This document shows, piece by piece, positions 1 through 6,153 of a stretch of 10,421 bases of DNA. The translations under genes and the position numbers were made by a program. Within the stretch, counting starts at the first letter, position 1; every line of letters begins with the position of its first letter. This DNA comes from CAYREV01 sp964423345 (GTDB taxonomy: Bacteria > Bacteroidota > Rhodothermia > Balneolales > Balneolaceae): assembly GCA_964423345.1 (NCBI GenBank), contig CAYREV010000045.1:1-10421 (forward strand), given 5' to 3'. The notes below the pieces were generated by a model. It ran no database searches. It saw only the letters and a program-made list of their open reading frames with translations, and had not been told where the DNA came from.

Positions 1-383
1 ACTTTATGGAGATTCGGGGCCTGGGCATCATTGATATCATGTCAATGTTCGGCATTCGCGCCATACGTTATCAGAAAAGGCTCGAAGTAGTCCTGGAACT
101 GAACCTGTGGGACGAAACCAAAAATATTGAACGAACCGGACTCAACCGGGATGTCACTTCCGTACTCGGGATTGAGATTCCCCTGATCAACCTCCCGATC
201 ACACCCGGCAAAAATATTACGGTCATTGCGGAGGTCATAGCCATGAACTACCTGCTCAGGCACTACGGATATGATGCCGCCGAAGCTTTCCAGGAAAAAC
301 TGAAGAAATCCATAGCCGAAAGAAAAGGCAGGGATGATGTTCCCAAACGGGCTATAGAATACTTTGAAAGTGATTTGGAGTGA
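1..383 (+). CDS. hprK: HPr kinase/phosphorylase, C-terminal part (5' end outside window)
   Basis: The frame is open from the left edge, so this is the 3' part of a longer gene; the ATG at 6 is internal. HprK phosphorylates, and by phosphorolysis dephosphorylates, a serine of HPr or an HPr-like protein in the cytoplasm, coupling energy state to carbon regulation. Two family signatures are visible: the EIRGLGII stretch at the very start, and the C-terminal block with PITPGKN followed by AEVIAMN and a GYDAAEAF segment (about residues 63-95 counted from the Met at 6). The family is usually about 310-320 residues, so roughly 40% is present; the Walker A loop and catalytic HxH region lie outside. 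The protein ends in an acidic tail and stops with TGA at 381-383. No G+C-rich terminator hairpin is obvious in the AT-rich 104-bp gap that follows. Family assignment is firm; the partner protein cannot be seen. Confidence 0.93.
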   Translation, partial: FMEIRGLGIIDIMSMFGIRAIRYQKRLEVVLELNLWDETKNIERTGLNRDVTSVLGIEIPLINLPITPGKNITVIAEVIAMNYLLRHYGYDAAEAFQEKLKKSIAERKGRDDVPKRAIEYFESDLE

Positions 384-487
384 TTTTAAGAAACTTGTGA
401 ATTACTTTTTTAAAGAGTTTTTTATACTTATGTTTTGCAAGTGTAACAAATCGGGGTTATTTCTCTCTTATAACTAAAAAAGGATAC

Positions 488-1462
488 ATGTCGTTAAAAA
501 ATTATTTCTTCTATGACAGGGAGAATTGTGAATTTGTCCCTGTAGAGTACAACACCTTAGAAAGAATCGTTTATACGGCTAGCGTTTGGATTTTATGCGG
601 GGTAGTTCTGTCGGGTATCGGTATATCCGTACTGTCATCCTCCGTGGGCACTCCTGCGGAAATAGCCCTTCAGGCTGAAAACCGGGCTCTTATCAATCAG
701 CTCCAGAAAACAAAGAATACCATACAACAGCTGGACAGCCAGGTAAAAAACCTGGCCGAGGTGGATAATGAGATGTACCGTTCCGTATTGGGCATGGACC
801 CCATACCCTACGACGAACGTAAGGCCGGTACCGGTGGTGCCGATGTCTATTCCAACCTGGAAGCCTACAGCAAGGAGACCTCCGAGATTCTCAAGTGGAC
901 CCAGGAAAACCTTGAGAATCTGGAGCGCGGTATCAACATACAGAAGATGAGTTTTCAAGAGATCAAGAGTTACTACAACAAGAACCAAAGTAAAATGAAG
1001 CGTATCCCCGCCATCAAGCCCACCAAAGGTATTATCCTTAGCGGATTCGGTATGCGGTTTCATCCGGTGCTAAAATATCGCCGCATGCACGAAGGCCTCG
1101 ATTTCCGGGCAAATATCGGCGATGAGGTATATGCCACCGGCGACGGTGTGGTTAAGCTGGCCCGCCACAAGGGTACCTACGGACAACTGGTAGTCATCGA
1201 TCACGGCTACGGTTTTGAAACCCGCTATGCCCACCTTTCCGCTTTTGGCAAGGGCATACGTCCCGGAGCCAAGGTAAAACGAGGCGACGTCATTGGATTA
1301 TCCGGCAACAGCGGGCAGTCCAAAGGTCCTCACCTGCACTACGAGGTTTACAAAAACGACAAGCCCATTGATCCCATCAACTATCTCTTTGCCGACACCT
1401 CCCCGGACGAATACCTGATGTACAAGGAGATAGCTGAAAACAGCAGAGAGTCGATGGATTAA
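488..1462 (+). CDS. Membrane-anchored M23 family metallopeptidase (LytM-type murein endopeptidase)
   Basis: A 324-residue protein predicted to cleave peptidoglycan cross-links in the periplasm. A short N-terminal cytoplasmic tail rich in aromatic residues precedes one membrane segment at about residues 28-50. A coiled-coil-prone, Gln/Leu/Lys-rich region follows (about 62-92), then a linker that is partly helical (to about 170). The M23 domain spans about 180-300. All zinc and catalytic elements are present: His201 and Asp205 in HEGLDF, His249 in YAHL, and His282 and His284 in PHLHYE, so it should be an active enzyme and not a degenerate NlpD/EnvC-type activator. The same layout (tail, one TM, coiled coil, M23) is known from Bacteroidota relatives. 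The start at 488 is supported by AGGA at 481-484, though the spacing to ATG is only 3 nt. A hairpin terminator follows at 1574-1598. It could act in cell elongation, septation or envelope assembly; the sequence does not decide. Confidence 0.9.
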   Translation: MSLKNYFFYDRENCEFVPVEYNTLERIVYTASVWILCGVVLSGIGISVLSSSVGTPAEIALQAENRALINQLQKTKNTIQQLDSQVKNLAEVDNEMYRSVLGMDPIPYDERKAGTGGADVYSNLEAYSKETSEILKWTQENLENLERGINIQKMSFQEIKSYYNKNQSKMKRIPAIKPTKGIILSGFGMRFHPVLKYRRMHEGLDFRANIGDEVYATGDGVVKLARHKGTYGQLVVIDHGYGFETRYAHLSAFGKGIRPGAKVKRGDVIGLSGNSGQSKGPHLHYEVYKNDKPIDPINYLFADTSPDEYLMYKEIAENSRESMD

Positions 1463-1495
1463 AGGGTCTCGGATAATAAATCCGGTAGTCGGTCG

Positions 1496-1547
1496 ATACA
1501 TCTATTCAAGCTATACGGACAATACATCTACTCAAGCTGTACGGACA
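1496..1547. repeat. Perfectly abutting 26-bp tandem duplication
   Basis: Two 26-bp units lie head to tail at 1496-1521 and 1522-1547, differing at only two positions (T/C at unit position 10 and A/G at position 18). Each unit begins ATACATCTA and ends TACGGACA. They sit 34 bp after the M23 stop codon and upstream of its terminator. Both differences are transitions, which fits a duplication that has started to diverge. Function is unknown. Confidence 0.85.
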
Positions 1548-1573
1548 CGAGCTGTCCCCCTCCTTTTTCTATC

Positions 1574-1598
1574 AAAGGTACAGGTGCCGTGCCTTTTT
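1574..1598 (+). terminator. Rho-independent terminator after the M23 peptidase gene
   Basis: The left arm AAAGGTAC (1574-1581) pairs with GTGCCTTT (1589-1596): eight pairs, one of them G-U, around a 7-nt loop. The right arm runs into a five-T tract (1594-1598). A-rich bases on the left arm could give weaker activity on the opposite strand, but no minus-strand gene ends here. It insulates the M23 gene from the M28 gene, which should therefore have its own promoter in 1599-1688; I found no convincing one. Confidence 0.65.
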
Positions 1599-1688
1599 AA
1601 AATTCCAGGTACCCCTCCCCTTTTATGGTGGCATTTCTGTTTCACAATCCTTAAATACAGCATCTAAATCCCAACAAATTTTATATCC

Positions 1689-3077
1689 ATGAAATCGGTG
1701 CCATCCATATTAACCCTTTCCATCCTTTTGCTGTCATTTTTCACCTTCACCGAATCGACCCTCGGCCAGGAATCTTCCATAAGCTCCTATAAAACAGAAG
1801 CCGAGAACATTATACAGGAAGCCTTGGGTGACAAGGAAGCTTTTGAATACCTCACTTATTTCGTTGATACATTCGGTCACCGGCTGAGCGGAAGTGAAAG
1901 CCTGGAACGTTCCATCGACTGGATCGTCAAGGAGATGAAAGAGGACGGTTTTGAGGTGAGTACCCAGCAGGTGATGGTACCCCACTGGGTTCGGGGTGAG
2001 GAGTCGGCTGCGATGACGGTTCCCCGTCGAAAAAATCTGCCCATGCTGGGACTCGGAGGAAGTGTGGCCACACCCGAAGGCGGCATTGAGGCCGAAGTGC
2101 TGGTCGTCACAAGTTTCGAGGAACTGAAAAAGAAAGCCGACAGGGCCAAAGGTAAAATCGTACTCTACGACGTTCCATTTACCACCTATGGGGAAACGGT
2201 ACAGTATCGCCTTAACGGAGCCGTTGAAGCAGCAAAGGTGGGTGCAGTCGCCAGCCTGATACGGTCGGTTGGCCCCTATTCCATGAAGACGCCCCATACC
2301 GGCATATCAAGGTACAAGGAAGGCGTCAAAAAGATACCTCACGCGGCCATCACCCTCGAAGATGCGGGACTGATACACCGCCTGACCGAACGGGGCGAAA
2401 CGGTACGGGTGGAACTGAAGATGGAAGCGAAGACACTTCCCGATGTACCCTCACGTAATGTTATTGCAGAGATCAAAGGGACCGAGAATCCTGAGGAGAT
2501 CGTCGTACTCGGGGGACATATTGACTCCTGGGATGTGGGACAGGGCGTGATGGACGATGCCGGCGGCTGTTTTGCCGCCTGGGAGGCACTCAAGATTATC
2601 AAAAAACTGGGACTTAAACCGAAGCGAACCATCCGGGTGGTTATGTGGACCAACGAGGAAAACGGGCTGCGCGGAGCGAACGCCTATCGCGATATGGTCA
2701 AGGAAAACGGTACCCTGGACGATCATGTACTCGCTATGGAATCAGACGGCGGGGTGTTCGAGCCCCGGGGCTTCGGCTTCAGCGGATCCGACGAAGCCTT
2801 TGAGCTGGTTTCACAGATCGGCAGCCTGCTTAAACCCATTGGCTCCGACACCATAACCCGCGGCGGCGGCGGAGCCGACATCGGCCCCATCATGCGTGAA
2901 GGCGTGCCCGGCATGGGACTCCGGGTCGATAACTCCCGCTATTTCTGGTACCACCACACGCCTGCCGATACCATAGACAAGCTCAATTCGGAGGAATACA
3001 ATAAATGTATCGCCACCATGGCCGTTATGGCCTACGTGGCAGCGGATATGGAACAGCGTCTGCCCTGGGAAAAGTAG
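1689..3077 (+). CDS. Secreted M28 family metallopeptidase, carboxypeptidase Q-like
   Basis: A 462-residue exported di-zinc exopeptidase that probably removes terminal residues from peptides. A signal peptide (about 1-27, ending LGQ) is followed by the M28 fold with an inserted PA-like domain (about 125-235). The metal site can be followed by comparison with animal carboxypeptidase Q: His277 in GGHIDSWD, bridging Asp289 in GVMDDAGG, the catalytic and ligand pair Glu323-Glu324 in WTNEENG, Asp353 in MESDGG, and His423 in YHHTPADT. Length also matches that enzyme (about 470), so the gene looks complete and active. The ATG at 1689 gives a proper signal peptide but has no clear Shine-Dalgarno site. 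It ends 61 bp from convergent trmH. The family assignment is strong; substrate preference (dipeptides in the vertebrate homologue) is not predictable here. Confidence 0.92.
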   Translation: MKSVPSILTLSILLLSFFTFTESTLGQESSISSYKTEAENIIQEALGDKEAFEYLTYFVDTFGHRLSGSESLERSIDWIVKEMKEDGFEVSTQQVMVPHWVRGEESAAMTVPRRKNLPMLGLGGSVATPEGGIEAEVLVVTSFEELKKKADRAKGKIVLYDVPFTTYGETVQYRLNGAVEAAKVGAVASLIRSVGPYSMKTPHTGISRYKEGVKKIPHAAITLEDAGLIHRLTERGETVRVELKMEAKTLPDVPSRNVIAEIKGTENPEEIVVLGGHIDSWDVGQGVMDDAGGCFAAWEALKIIKKLGLKPKRTIRVVMWTNEENGLRGANAYRDMVKENGTLDDHVLAMESDGGVFEPRGFGFSGSDEAFELVSQIGSLLKPIGSDTITRGGGGADIGPIMREGVPGMGLRVDNSRYFWYHHTPADTIDKLNSEEYNKCIATMAVMAYVAADMEQRLPWEK

Positions 3078-3138
3078 TGGGCCGGCAGCCGAAGCTACCG
3101 CAAGGGAGTATCGGAGACTTTCCGGGTGACAGCTGCTG

Positions 3139-3813
3139 TTAGTTTTCCAAGAATTTTCTTTTAAGCTGTTCTGCGGCCCGTATGGAATTTTCCAGCCATT
3201 CAAGCTGAAGGGATTCCTTTTCGAGATCCCTCAGCCGCCAGTCGGTACCGCTTTCCCGGAGCCTGTGTGTCAGCTCGTAGAGGCAAAGGGCTACACTGAC
3301 AGAGATATTATAACTTTCACTGAAGCCGTAGAGCGGTATGGACACATGACCGTCGGCCTCCTCCATAGCCCGCTCCGACAATCCCTCCATCTCGGTGCCG
3401 AAAACCAGGGCCGTCCTGGGCTCAACCGGCAGCTGTTCCATCGATACCTCACCGGCGTGAGGTGTGGTGGCAATAATACGATACCCGCGAGACCGCAGCT
3501 CCTCAAAACAAGCCATGGTGTTATCACCTTCTCCTTGGTACTTTTTGACCGACAGCCACTGGTCAGCCCCGATGGTAATCCCCTTATTCGGCGTGAACCG
3601 GTTCTCATTTTCAATTATGTGTATGTCCTGAATACCGAAACAGTCGCAGCTGCGTAGCACGGCACTTGCGTTATGAGGCTGGTAGAGATCCTCCAGCACC
3701 ACTGTCAAATGGCGGGTCCTGTTCTCCAACACCCGTTCAATGGTATCCCATCGTTCAGCCGTAACAAACTCCCTGAGGTATTCAATTAGTTCAAGTCTTT
3801 TTTCTCGTTCCAT
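3139..3813 (-). CDS. trmH: tRNA (guanosine(18)-2'-O)-methyltransferase, SpoU/TrmH family
   Basis: A 224-residue SPOUT-fold enzyme expected to transfer a methyl group from S-adenosylmethionine to the ribose of G18 in tRNA. The three SpoU motifs are present: motif 1 with PHNASAVLR (Asn48, Arg54), motif 2 with LVFGTEMEGLSE (about 137-147), and motif 3 with IPLYGFSESYNISVSVALCLYE-type residues (159-180, including Asn169), which forms the trefoil knot and SAM pocket. Length and the extended C-terminal helix (about 195-224) match TrmH (E. coli 229 residues) rather than the longer RlmB or TrmL-type proteins. The start at 3813 gives an N-terminal helix like that of TrmH; no strong ribosome binding site is visible. 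Divergent from the CBS-domain gene (91-bp gap) and convergent with the M28 gene. Other 2'-O-ribose targets in the family cannot be fully excluded. Confidence 0.85.
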   Translation of the reverse strand: MEREKRLELIEYLREFVTAERWDTIERVLENRTRHLTVVLEDLYQPHNASAVLRSCDCFGIQDIHIIENENRFTPNKGITIGADQWLSVKKYQGEGDNTMACFEELRSRGYRIIATTPHAGEVSMEQLPVEPRTALVFGTEMEGLSERAMEEADGHVSIPLYGFSESYNISVSVALCLYELTHRLRESGTDWRLRDLEKESLQLEWLENSIRAAEQLKRKFLEN

Positions 3814-3835
3814 GCCTGCAAGAAAAATTAAAGGC

Positions 3836-3863
3836 TTGTTTTTTGTCGTTGAAATAGTATAAT
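3836..3863 (+). promoter_or_regulatory. Candidate sigma70-type promoter for the CBS-domain gene
   Basis: A consensus TATAAT (3858-3863) is preceded, with a 16-bp spacer, by TTGTTT (3836-3841), which matches only the first three bases of the -35 consensus. The predicted start near 3870 would leave a leader of about 35 nt before the ATG at 3905. The site lies in the 91-bp divergent gap shared with trmH. Confidence 0.4.
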
Positions 3864-3904
3864 AATAGAAACGCCCTCATCATACTAACCAACCGGATGA
3901 TATT

Positions 3905-4342
3905 ATGCAGATTCTCGATATACTCAAAAACAAAGGCCGGCAGGTGTACAGCATAGGTCCGGAGGAAACGGTATATAAGGCTATAGAAAATATGGCCGAT
4001 AAAAATATCGGGGCCCTGCTGGTAATGGACGGCGACAAGCTGGTTGGAATTATTACCGAACGCGATTACCGCAACAAGATTATACTCAAGGGCAGGTCCT
4101 CTAAAAACACCCCTGTAAAGGAAATCATGAGCAGGCAGGTATTCTGTGTTGAACCCACCGAATCGGTAGAAACCTGTATGGCTCTTATGACCAACCGAAA
4201 ATTCAGGCATCTGCCTGTAGTCAAGGAGGGAAATGTGGAGGGGGTTATATCGATTGGCGACCTGGTCAAAGCGGTGATATCAAAGCAAAAGGTCGAAATT
4301 CACAATCTAAGGGACTATATAGCGGGCTCTTACCCGGGGTAG
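3905..4342 (+). CDS. Stand-alone protein with two CBS domains
   Basis: A 145-residue cytoplasmic protein made almost entirely of a CBS pair (Bateman module). CBS1 covers about residues 13-68 and contains IGALLV, then KLVGIITERD. CBS2 covers about 74-128 and contains RHLPVV, then VEGVISIGDLVK. The G-h-[IV]-[ST]-x-x-D endings are the typical adenine-nucleotide contacts, so binding of AMP, ADP, ATP or SAM is plausible. A short C-terminal tail follows. No catalytic domain is attached, which makes it a candidate sensor or regulator acting on another protein. Its target is not visible: neighbours are trmH (divergent) and a response regulator (convergent, 71 bp away). Start at 3905 agrees with the domain boundary. 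Confidence 0.88.
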   Translation: MQILDILKNKGRQVYSIGPEETVYKAIENMADKNIGALLVMDGDKLVGIITERDYRNKIILKGRSSKNTPVKEIMSRQVFCVEPTESVETCMALMTNRKFRHLPVVKEGNVEGVISIGDLVKAVISKQKVEIHNLRDYIAGSYPG

Positions 4343-4413
4343 GACAAACAACAAACGGTGGGCACCAAATAACAACCGGCGAGGTTCAAAACCGGTCATA
4401 CTCCCTGCCCCCC

Positions 4414-5094
4414 CTAATCTTCATCGCATCGCAGTACGAATCCCTTCTTTCGAACGGTTTCTATGTATTCATTGTCGGCGTGTGCGCGGATCTTCTTTCT
4501 AAGATAGCTGATATACACGTTGATGTAGTTGGTCTGGGTATCGAAATGGATATCCCAAACGTTCTCGGCAATCTCCTCCTGGCTGATGATCCGGTCTTTG
4601 TTCTGCATCAGGTACACCAGCAGGTTGAACTCATTGTTGGTCAGGTCGACTTCATTACCGTTGACCCATAATTTGCGCTCCATCAGGTGCACTTTCAGTT
4701 CGTCACAGACAAGTTCCTGTTCAGCGCCGGAATCTGAACTCCGGCGGCTGATCGCCTCCACCCTGGCCATAAGTTCCTCGGGGTTAAACGGCTTGGTAAG
4801 GTAATCGTCGGCCCCCGACTTGAGGCATCGTATTTTAACGTCGGTCTCCTTCTCGGCCGAGAGAATCAACACAGGAGTGGTGATATCCTGATCCCGGAGT
4901 TTCCTGCAGATGTCGAATCCATCCCCGTCAGGAAGTCCAAGATCCAGTATAATCATATCAAATTCATTGTTGACGGCCAGCTCTTCCCCTTCGGCAGCCG
5001 TCTCTGCCTGGCTGACATCGCTTCCGTTCTTTTCCAGTACAGCCTTGACAAGTACTCTTACCGATCGGTCATCTTCGACAACTAATACGTTCAT
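4414..5094 (-). CDS. OmpR/PhoB-family response regulator, without a kinase gene nearby
   Basis: A 226-residue transcription regulator of a two-component system. The receiver domain (about 1-118) has the acidic pair Asp8-Asp9, phospho-acceptor Asp51 in ILDLGLPDGDG, Ser79 at the Thr/Ser switch position and Lys101 in LTKPF, so phosphorylation should be possible. The winged-helix DNA-binding domain (about 128-224) has DLTNNEFNLLVYL, the recognition-helix region around DTQTNYINVYISYLRKKI and the wing segment IETVRKKGFVLR. Length is typical for OmpR regulators. No histidine kinase lies on either side: the genes are a CBS protein and an alpha/beta hydrolase. A strong promoter directly upstream (5141-5170) indicates independent transcription. 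The receiver is intact, so a remote kinase is expected. Confidence 0.93.
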   Translation of the reverse strand: MNVLVVEDDRSVRVLVKAVLEKNGSDVSQAETAAEGEELAVNNEFDMIILDLGLPDGDGFDICRKLRDQDITTPVLILSAEKETDVKIRCLKSGADDYLTKPFNPEELMARVEAISRRSSDSGAEQELVCDELKVHLMERKLWVNGNEVDLTNNEFNLLVYLMQNKDRIISQEEIAENVWDIHFDTQTNYINVYISYLRKKIRAHADNEYIETVRKKGFVLRCDED

Positions 5095-5120
5095 GTCCTA
5101 TCCCGAACTTAATTTTAGGT

Positions 5121-5137
5121 ATATTACTAAATAATAT
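5121..5137. promoter_or_regulatory. AT-rich dyad at the predicted start of response-regulator transcription
   Basis: Perfect inverted repeat ATATTA-CTAAA-TAATAT: 6-bp arms around 5 bp. It overlaps the expected +1 (near 5134) of the minus-strand promoter at 5141-5170. Position and symmetry fit an operator, for example for autoregulation, but AT-rich dyads of this size can occur by chance, and OmpR-type proteins more often bind direct repeats. Confidence 0.3.
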
Positions 5138-5140
5138 TCG

Positions 5141-5170
5141 ATTATAACCATATAGGCGTAAACATGCCAA
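5141..5170 (-). promoter_or_regulatory. Sigma70-type promoter of the response-regulator gene
   Basis: On the minus strand, TTGGCA (5170-5165, five of six matches to TTGACA) and a perfect TATAAT (5146-5141) are separated by 18 bp. Transcription would begin near 5134 and give a leader of about 40 nt before the ATG at 5094. It lies in the 106-bp gap after the alpha/beta hydrolase gene, so the regulator need not be co-transcribed with it. Confidence 0.6.
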
Positions 5171-5200
5171 GGATGAGAGATCTAATTTTGACATAATCCT

Positions 5201-5917
5201 TCAGCCACTCCTATAGCCATTAGATTTCAACCATTCCCCAACCTCTTCAAGATACCGGGAGTTTAACGAATGTCCTTCATCCAGCTCTTTGAAGGTTACT
5301 TTTGCACCCCAGGATCCCAGTTCCTCCGCCGATCGCTGCTGCGGTTCACTTTTGACACTTTCATCGCGGATTCCATGAAGAGCCAGTACATTCATATGAT
5401 CGTAACTGCCATCCTTTTCTGCAAATACTTCTGTTTTTATTCTTCCCCCTATCACAACCAGGTCGTTTACATGCTTCCATCTGGAGAGGGCAAAATATCC
5501 CGCCAGGTACCCTCCCATGGAGTAACCGATTACTGCCATACGGCTGACGTTGATATGGTTCAACAGCTTGTCAACCGTCTCCTGAATAAATTCCGAAGCC
5601 AACTCCAGGGATTTAACAAACTGCTCGTCCCTCCCGTCGTACAGGTACCAGGCCCTGCCCCACTCTTCCACCTTCCTCGATCTCGACTCATCATAGACCG
5701 GGTAGGGTCCCTGCATGAAAAGATGATAGGCATTCAAATCCAACAGGGGCTTCATCTTCTTTTCAAATAAGTCAATGTTCTGCCGGTAACCGTGTAAATA
5801 TACGATCAAAGGCTTCTTCCCCTTATCTCCCGTCTCAATCAGCTTATAGGGAACCTCAACCTTAAATGAAGACTTGCCCGCTGCCAACACCTCTTTTTTC
5901 ATAATCATTAATTGCAT
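5201..5917 (-). CDS. Cytoplasmic alpha/beta hydrolase, esterase-like
   Basis: A 238-residue single-domain alpha/beta hydrolase with no signal peptide. The oxyanion-hole HG is at residues 42-43 (VYLHGYRQN), the nucleophile Ser133 in GYSMGG, the acid Asp185 in ALHGIRDESV and the base His216 in DEGHSL: a complete triad in the order seen in phospholipase/carboxylesterase-type enzymes. Insertions are small. Three in-frame ATGs occur at 5917, 5908 and 5902. The candidate promoter at 5924-5951 would start transcription at about 5917, so the second or third Met is more likely unless the mRNA is leaderless. It is divergent from bioB; a role as a pimeloyl-ester hydrolase in biotin synthesis is conceivable but unsupported beyond position. 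Substrate unknown. Confidence 0.85.
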   Translation of the reverse strand: MQLMIMKKEVLAAGKSSFKVEVPYKLIETGDKGKKPLIVYLHGYRQNIDLFEKKMKPLLDLNAYHLFMQGPYPVYDESRSRKVEEWGRAWYLYDGRDEQFVKSLELASEFIQETVDKLLNHINVSRMAVIGYSMGGYLAGYFALSRWKHVNDLVVIGGRIKTEVFAEKDGSYDHMNVLALHGIRDESVKSEPQQRSAEELGSWGAKVTFKELDEGHSLNSRYLEEVGEWLKSNGYRSG

Positions 5918-5923
5918 ATTGCA

Positions 5924-5951
5924 TTAATACATGGTTGAAAAACCATGCCAA
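5924..5951 (-). promoter_or_regulatory. Candidate promoter with a perfect dyad filling its spacer
   Basis: On the minus strand, TTGGCA (5951-5946) and TATTAA (5929-5924, four of six) are 16 bp apart. The perfect inverted repeat CATGGTT-GAAA-AACCATG (plus strand, 5930-5947) occupies the whole spacer and two bases of the -35 element, which is a classic place for a repressor or MerR-type activator to bind. It would control the hydrolase at 5201-5917 and lies about 200 bp from the bioB start. As RNA the arms could form a tetraloop hairpin, but there is no following T tract in either direction. Confidence 0.45.
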
Positions 5952-6040
5952 TATAGAAAATTTTAAGCGGCTTCTACCAGAAGATTGTTTTAAGGCAATG
6001 ATATTCCGGGATTTACAATTATCTATCACCTACTGCTTTT

Positions 6041-6072
6041 CCGAGCCATCCTCACCGCTTGTTCCCGAGCCA
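6041..6072. repeat. Pair of 8-bp direct repeats upstream of bioB
   Basis: CCGAGCCA occurs at 6041-6048 and 6065-6072, exactly 24 bp apart (start to start), with similar T/C-rich sequence before each copy. The pair lies about 80-110 bp before the bioB start. It could be a regulator-binding pair; it does not resemble the known BirA, BioQ or BioR sites. Chance occurrence is possible. Confidence 0.3.
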
Positions 6073-6153
6073 ATATTATTTGGAAATTGCCTCTCATCCC
6101 CGTTACTTTTGACCAAAGTTTAAATTGCGAACTTCTACAAAATTCCGTAGCTC

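Noticed and set aside
635..1063. Long minus-strand frame inside the M23 gene, and similar antisense frames at 1734-2297, 3265-3657, 5270-5770 and 6103-6804
   Set aside because: Each lies wholly or almost wholly opposite a gene with clear catalytic motifs and encodes no recognisable domain; they are shadows of codon bias.
1496..1547. Start of a CRISPR array
   Set aside because: The two units abut with no spacer and there are no further copies.
3129..3139. ACAGC-T-GCTGT palindrome at the end of trmH, as a terminator
   Set aside because: A one-base loop cannot form a stable hairpin of this size and no T run follows on either strand.
4374..4396. Several short AACC/GGTT and ACCGG/CCGGT pairings between the convergent CBS and response-regulator genes, as a bidirectional terminator
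   Set aside because: Stems are only 4-5 bp with competing pairings and there is no T tract next to the right arm on either strand.
6019..6028. TTATCTATCA, one mismatch from a BioR operator (TTATMKATAA)
   Set aside because: BioR control is known from proteobacteria, mainly alpha-type; there is one mismatch and a 10-bp AT-rich site is easily met by chance.
5935..6123. 62-codon plus-strand frame in the hydrolase-bioB gap
   Set aside because: No recognisable family, no ribosome binding site, unusual residue mix, and it lies over the candidate operator and repeats.
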